Source: Leucobacter sp. 7(1) (lineage in GTDB: Bacteria > Actinomycetota > Actinomycetes > Actinomycetales > Microbacteriaceae). Taken from it: a stretch of DNA of 64,000 nucleotides. Location of the stretch: NCBI RefSeq assembly GCF_900163635.1, contig NZ_FUID01000002.1:115551-179550 (forward strand), written 5' to 3'. Positions within the stretch are counted from its first letter, which is position 1. Each line of letters opens with the position of its first letter. Under the pieces are notes generated by a model that was given only the letters and a program-made list of their open reading frames with translations, had not been told where the DNA came from and ran no database searches. Positions 61,322 through 64,000 of the stretch are shown here, piece after piece. The translations under genes and the position numbers were made by a program.

Positions 61322-62449
61322 ATGTTTCAGGCCTCGATCACCCGACGCACGGTACTCGCGAGCGCGGGCCTCGCCGCGGCCGGCCTCCTCGCCTCGGGGT
61401 GCACAGTTTCCGATATCCCCAGGAAGGCCAACGGTATGCCGTCCACGCCCACAATCCCCCGTTTCCCCGCCGAGTGGGAACCACACGCCCGCACGGTGAT
61501 GTCCTGGCCGACGTCCCGCATCTGGGCCGAAGACACCCCCTATGTCCGCGCGGACATCGCGAACATCGCGCGCACTTTGGCCGAGTCAGAGCCCGTTCTT
61601 CTCATGGCCTCACCCGACGAGGCCGAAGACGCCGCCCGGCGCTGCGGCAGCCTCGTCGAGGTCGTGCCGATCCCTGTCGATGATCTGTGGGCCAGGGACA
61701 CCGTGCCCGTATTTATCGAGAACGCGGATGGCGTTGCCGGTGTCGACTTCAACTTCAACGGCTGGGGCGACAAGCAGCTCCACACCCGCGACGGTGCCGT
61801 AGCCTCCGAGGTCCTGCAAGAACTCCGGATCCCGCGCATCAACACCTCGCTCGTGGCGGAGGGCGGATCATTCGAGACCGACGGCGAGGGCACGCTCCTT
61901 GTGACGCGCAGCTCGATCGTGAATCCGAACCGGAACCCCGGGCTCTCCGAGGCGCAAATCGATGCGGAGCTCCGGCAACTGCTCGCGCTGGATCGTGTGA
62001 TCTGGTTCGACGGAGTGGTCGGCGAGGACATCACCGACGCGCACGTGGACTCGCTCGCGCGATTCGCCGCTCCCGGCGTGATCCTGCTCGACGTTCCCGG
62101 CCCGGACAGTCCGGAGGACGTGTGGTCCCGCTCCTCCGCCCAGGCGCGCGAAGTGCTCGAGCGAGAGACCGACGCCCGCGGTCGGGGCTTCGAGATCGTG
62201 GAACTTCCACAGCCCGACTTCGGCCGGATCCGAGGCACCGGCGACGACTTCCTCGCTTCATACGTGAACTATTTCGTGGGCAACGAGGTCCTGCTCGTTC
62301 CCGAGTTTGGCGATCGGCGGGCGGATCGGCGGGCCCGCGACATCCTTGCCGAGCACTATCCGAGTCGCGATATCGTGCCACTGCGGATCGACGAGATCGC
62401 TTCGGGCGGGGGCGGGATCCACTGCGCCACCCACGACGTGCCAGCCTGA
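61322..62449 (+). CDS. Tat-exported agmatine deiminase-family lipoprotein
   Basis: 375 residues from ATG 61322 (GAGAAAG upstream); ATG 61274 is the alternative. The leader has a twin arginine (SITRRTVLAS, Arg8-Arg9) and lipobox LASGC (Cys27), so it is exported folded and lipid-anchored. The catalytic domain has the porphyromonas-type peptidyl-arginine/agmatine deiminase motifs: DDLWARDTVPVF, EGGSFETDGEG, DAHVDSLARF and Cys368 in GGGGIHCATHD. It would convert agmatine to N-carbamoylputrescine, or arginine-like groups to citrulline, outside the membrane. Most agmatine deiminases are cytoplasmic. Confidence 0.87.
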   Translation: MFQASITRRTVLASAGLAAAGLLASGCTVSDIPRKANGMPSTPTIPRFPAEWEPHARTVMSWPTSRIWAEDTPYVRADIANIARTLAESEPVLLMASPDEAEDAARRCGSLVEVVPIPVDDLWARDTVPVFIENADGVAGVDFNFNGWGDKQLHTRDGAVASEVLQELRIPRINTSLVAEGGSFETDGEGTLLVTRSSIVNPNRNPGLSEAQIDAELRQLLALDRVIWFDGVVGEDITDAHVDSLARFAAPGVILLDVPGPDSPEDVWSRSSAQAREVLERETDARGRGFEIVELPQPDFGRIRGTGDDFLASYVNYFVGNEVLLVPEFGDRRADRRARDILAEHYPSRDIVPLRIDEIASGGGGIHCATHDVPA

Positions 62450-62510
62450 AACCGGTTGCGCTGGCCCTGATCCGCCGTGAGATGTCAGCGGGGTGTGTCA
62501 GGCTGGGAGG

Positions 62511-63095
62511 GTGCCAGTAGATTTCACCGCGATCGATTTCGAGACCGCGAACAACCATCCGTCCTCGGCGTGCTCCGTCGGACTGGCCCGCGTCCGCGAC
62601 GGCCGGGTTGTGGATCGCGCGTACTGGCTCATCCGACCGCCCGCCGCGCATGCGCGATTCCTCCCGTTCAACGTAAAGATTCACGGCATTACCGCCGACA
62701 TGGTCACGGATGCTCTCGACTGGAGCGCGCAGCTCCCGGCGCTCCAGGAGTTCCTGGGCGACGACATCGCTGTGGCGCACAACGCGAGCTTTGACATGGG
62801 TGTGATCCGGGCGGCCTGCGCCGAGTCGATCAGCCCCACACCGCGCTTGAAGTATCTCTGCAGCGTGCAGGTGTCACGCAAGACCTACGACATCCCGTCC
62901 CACCGACTTCCGCTGTCGGCCGCCGCGGCCGGCTATGGAGAGTTTGCTCACCATGATGCGATGGCCGACGCGGAGGCTGCCGCCGCCATCGTGTCTGACG
63001 CGGCGCGTCGACACGCGGCCGCAGACCTTCCGCAACTCGTCCGCGCCACGGGGCTCAGAATCCAGCAGCTGAAGGCCATTCCGCTCAAGCTCTAG
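62511..63095 (+). CDS. DEDD-family 3'-5' exonuclease (DnaQ-like)
   Basis: 194 residues from GTG 62511; CAGGCT six bases before fits the leaderless pattern, and GTG 62493 is an alternative. ExoI FTAIDFETAN (Asp-Glu), ExoII VAHNASFDMGVI, ExoIII HHDAMADAEAAA (His and Asp) give the DEDDh set. A stand-alone exonuclease domain like those in small DNA-repair or RNase T-like proteins. Substrate unknown. Confidence 0.88.
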   Translation: MPVDFTAIDFETANNHPSSACSVGLARVRDGRVVDRAYWLIRPPAAHARFLPFNVKIHGITADMVTDALDWSAQLPALQEFLGDDIAVAHNASFDMGVIRAACAESISPTPRLKYLCSVQVSRKTYDIPSHRLPLSAAAAGYGEFAHHDAMADAEAAAAIVSDAARRHAAADLPQLVRATGLRIQQLKAIPLKL

Positions 63096-63204
63096 GGTTT
63101 CCCAATTTCCTTGACTTCACGCCACTTTTTGCCCTCTCCAGGGGTTTTGTCTTGCTCAGATCTGGCCAATTCAGAGTGTCAGTGGTCCGTGCTGGAATAG
63201 TCGC

Positions 63205-64000
63205 ATGTCCCCCATCCAGCCCAGCGATCCGGAGCAGCATCGCGAGTCGGCCCAGCGCATCGAGGAGATCGCTGCGCTCGACGCCGTGGTGACAGAGCTC
63301 GAAGCGGTCGAGCGGCAGCGGCGCGCGCTCGATGCCGAGCACGTCCGGTTGCTGAGTCGGGCGCTCAACCTCGCCGTGACCGGGCAGCGCTCTGGCAACG
63401 CGGAGCTCCGGTATCGCGCACTGCGGGCCGAACTGTCGACCGCACTGAGCCGCAGCGAGCCGGCGATCGAGGCAGAGCTGAACGTCGCGGAACGGCTGAC
63501 CCACGCCTTCGCAGACACGGTGAGCGAACTCGCCGCCGGAGGCATCGCCCTGGGACACGCCAGAGTGCTCGCCGAGGCCGGTGCACCACTCGGTCACGGC
63601 ACCGACAGCCAAAGCGAACGTCGCCGCCGCGCATACGAGGCCGAGGTACTGCATGAGGCGCGGACAGAGACTCCGAACCGGCTCCGGCCCATCGCGCAGC
63701 GGATTGCGAGCCGCTACGCCGAGATCCCACCCGAGGAGCGGCACCGTGACGCCGCGCGGTGCCGGAGCGTGCGCGTGGTGGATCAGGCCAACGGGATGTC
63801 AGATCTGATCGCCCACTTGCCCAGCATCGAAGCGCACGCCGTGAAGGATCGGCTGACTCGCATCGCGCGGCACACGATCACCGCACACGCGCGGGCGGGT
63901 GCCGAGACTGCGGAGGGCGCCAAGACTGCCGAGGGCACCAAGACTGCCGAGGGTGCTGCCGACCTCACGCTCGACGTCGTTCGCGCCGATGCGCTCGCGG
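63205..64000 (+). CDS. DUF222 (13E12-type) protein, probable HNH endonuclease family, 3' end missing
   Basis: Open from ATG 63205 to the right edge without a stop (265 codons visible). The N-terminal DUF222 domain is recognisable: ELRYRALRAELSTALSRSEP, EAELNVAERLTHAFADTV, LAAGGIALGHARVLAEAG. An alpha-helical Ala/Arg-rich part follows, then a short tandem TAEGAK repeat (ETAEGAKTAEGTKTAEGAA, about 236-254). In full-length members a C-terminal HNH nuclease motif follows; it would lie outside the window. These genes occur in many copies in actinobacteria and may be mobile. Confidence 0.85.
   Translation, partial: MSPIQPSDPEQHRESAQRIEEIAALDAVVTELEAVERQRRALDAEHVRLLSRALNLAVTGQRSGNAELRYRALRAELSTALSRSEPAIEAELNVAERLTHAFADTVSELAAGGIALGHARVLAEAGAPLGHGTDSQSERRRRAYEAEVLHEARTETPNRLRPIAQRIASRYAEIPPEERHRDAARCRSVRVVDQANGMSDLIAHLPSIEAHAVKDRLTRIARHTITAHARAGAETAEGAKTAEGTKTAEGAADLTLDVVRADALA

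Overview
This is a high-GC chromosomal segment of an actinobacterium, most likely a member of the Microbacteriaceae (Leucobacter-like). The inference rests on base composition, LPXTG pili with a class C sortase, a DUF222 HNH-type gene, and many genes that appear to be transcribed without a leader (a TAnnnT box 6-8 bases before the start codon). No rRNA or species marker is present, so the genus is a guess.

Left part (1-10.5 kb). The 3' part of a large LuxR-type regulator is followed by a small genomic island at the 3' end of a tRNA-Pro(CGG) gene. The island is bounded by a 38-bp direct repeat of the tRNA 3' half (2480-2517 and 6300-6337). It carries a broken DUF5710 gene and a HipBA-like toxin-antitoxin pair, and shows no integrase. 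Next come a maltokinase-cap-like protein, typA and a Bcr/CflA-type efflux pump.

Transport block (10.9-23.4 kb). Two complete peptide ABC transporter operons lie in tandem on the minus strand, each with a substrate-binding lipoprotein, two permeases and a fused double ATPase of 574 residues. A hypothetical lipoprotein gene lies between them. After a CPBP protease-like gene, a membrane-anchored protein, a homocysteine methyltransferase and a small kinase-like protein comes a pilus locus (28.1-35.0 kb): a 1431-residue LPXTG adhesin, a major pilin and a class C sortase. A small alarmone synthetase gene begins 4 bp after the sortase gene.

Catabolic island (37.4-53.0 kb). This is the most unusual region. 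A HAL-family ammonia-lyase sits in an operon with an amino acid ABC transporter. It is followed by a CYP199-like P450 with a divergent PDR-type 2Fe-2S reductase, two IclR regulators, a GlcD-like FAD 2-hydroxyacid dehydrogenase, a glutaryl-CoA-dehydrogenase-like enzyme, a family III CoA-transferase, an FMN L-2-hydroxyacid oxidase and a HisC-like aminotransferase. No canonical urocanate pathway gene (hutU, hutI, hutF, hutG) is present. The set looks like a pathway for an unidentified, probably aromatic or imidazole-type, amino acid and its 2-hydroxy and 2-oxo relatives. Inverted repeats in the promoters suggest control by the IclR proteins.

Right part (53-64 kb). Small housekeeping and accessory genes follow: DUF4287, VOC, PhnA-type zinc ribbon, Cmx-like efflux, DUF2268 peptidase, MerR/TipAS regulator, SRPBCC, a FitAB-type toxin-antitoxin pair, DUF4259, ychF, a Tat-exported agmatine-deiminase-like lipoprotein, a DEDD exonuclease, and a DUF222 protein that runs off the right edge.
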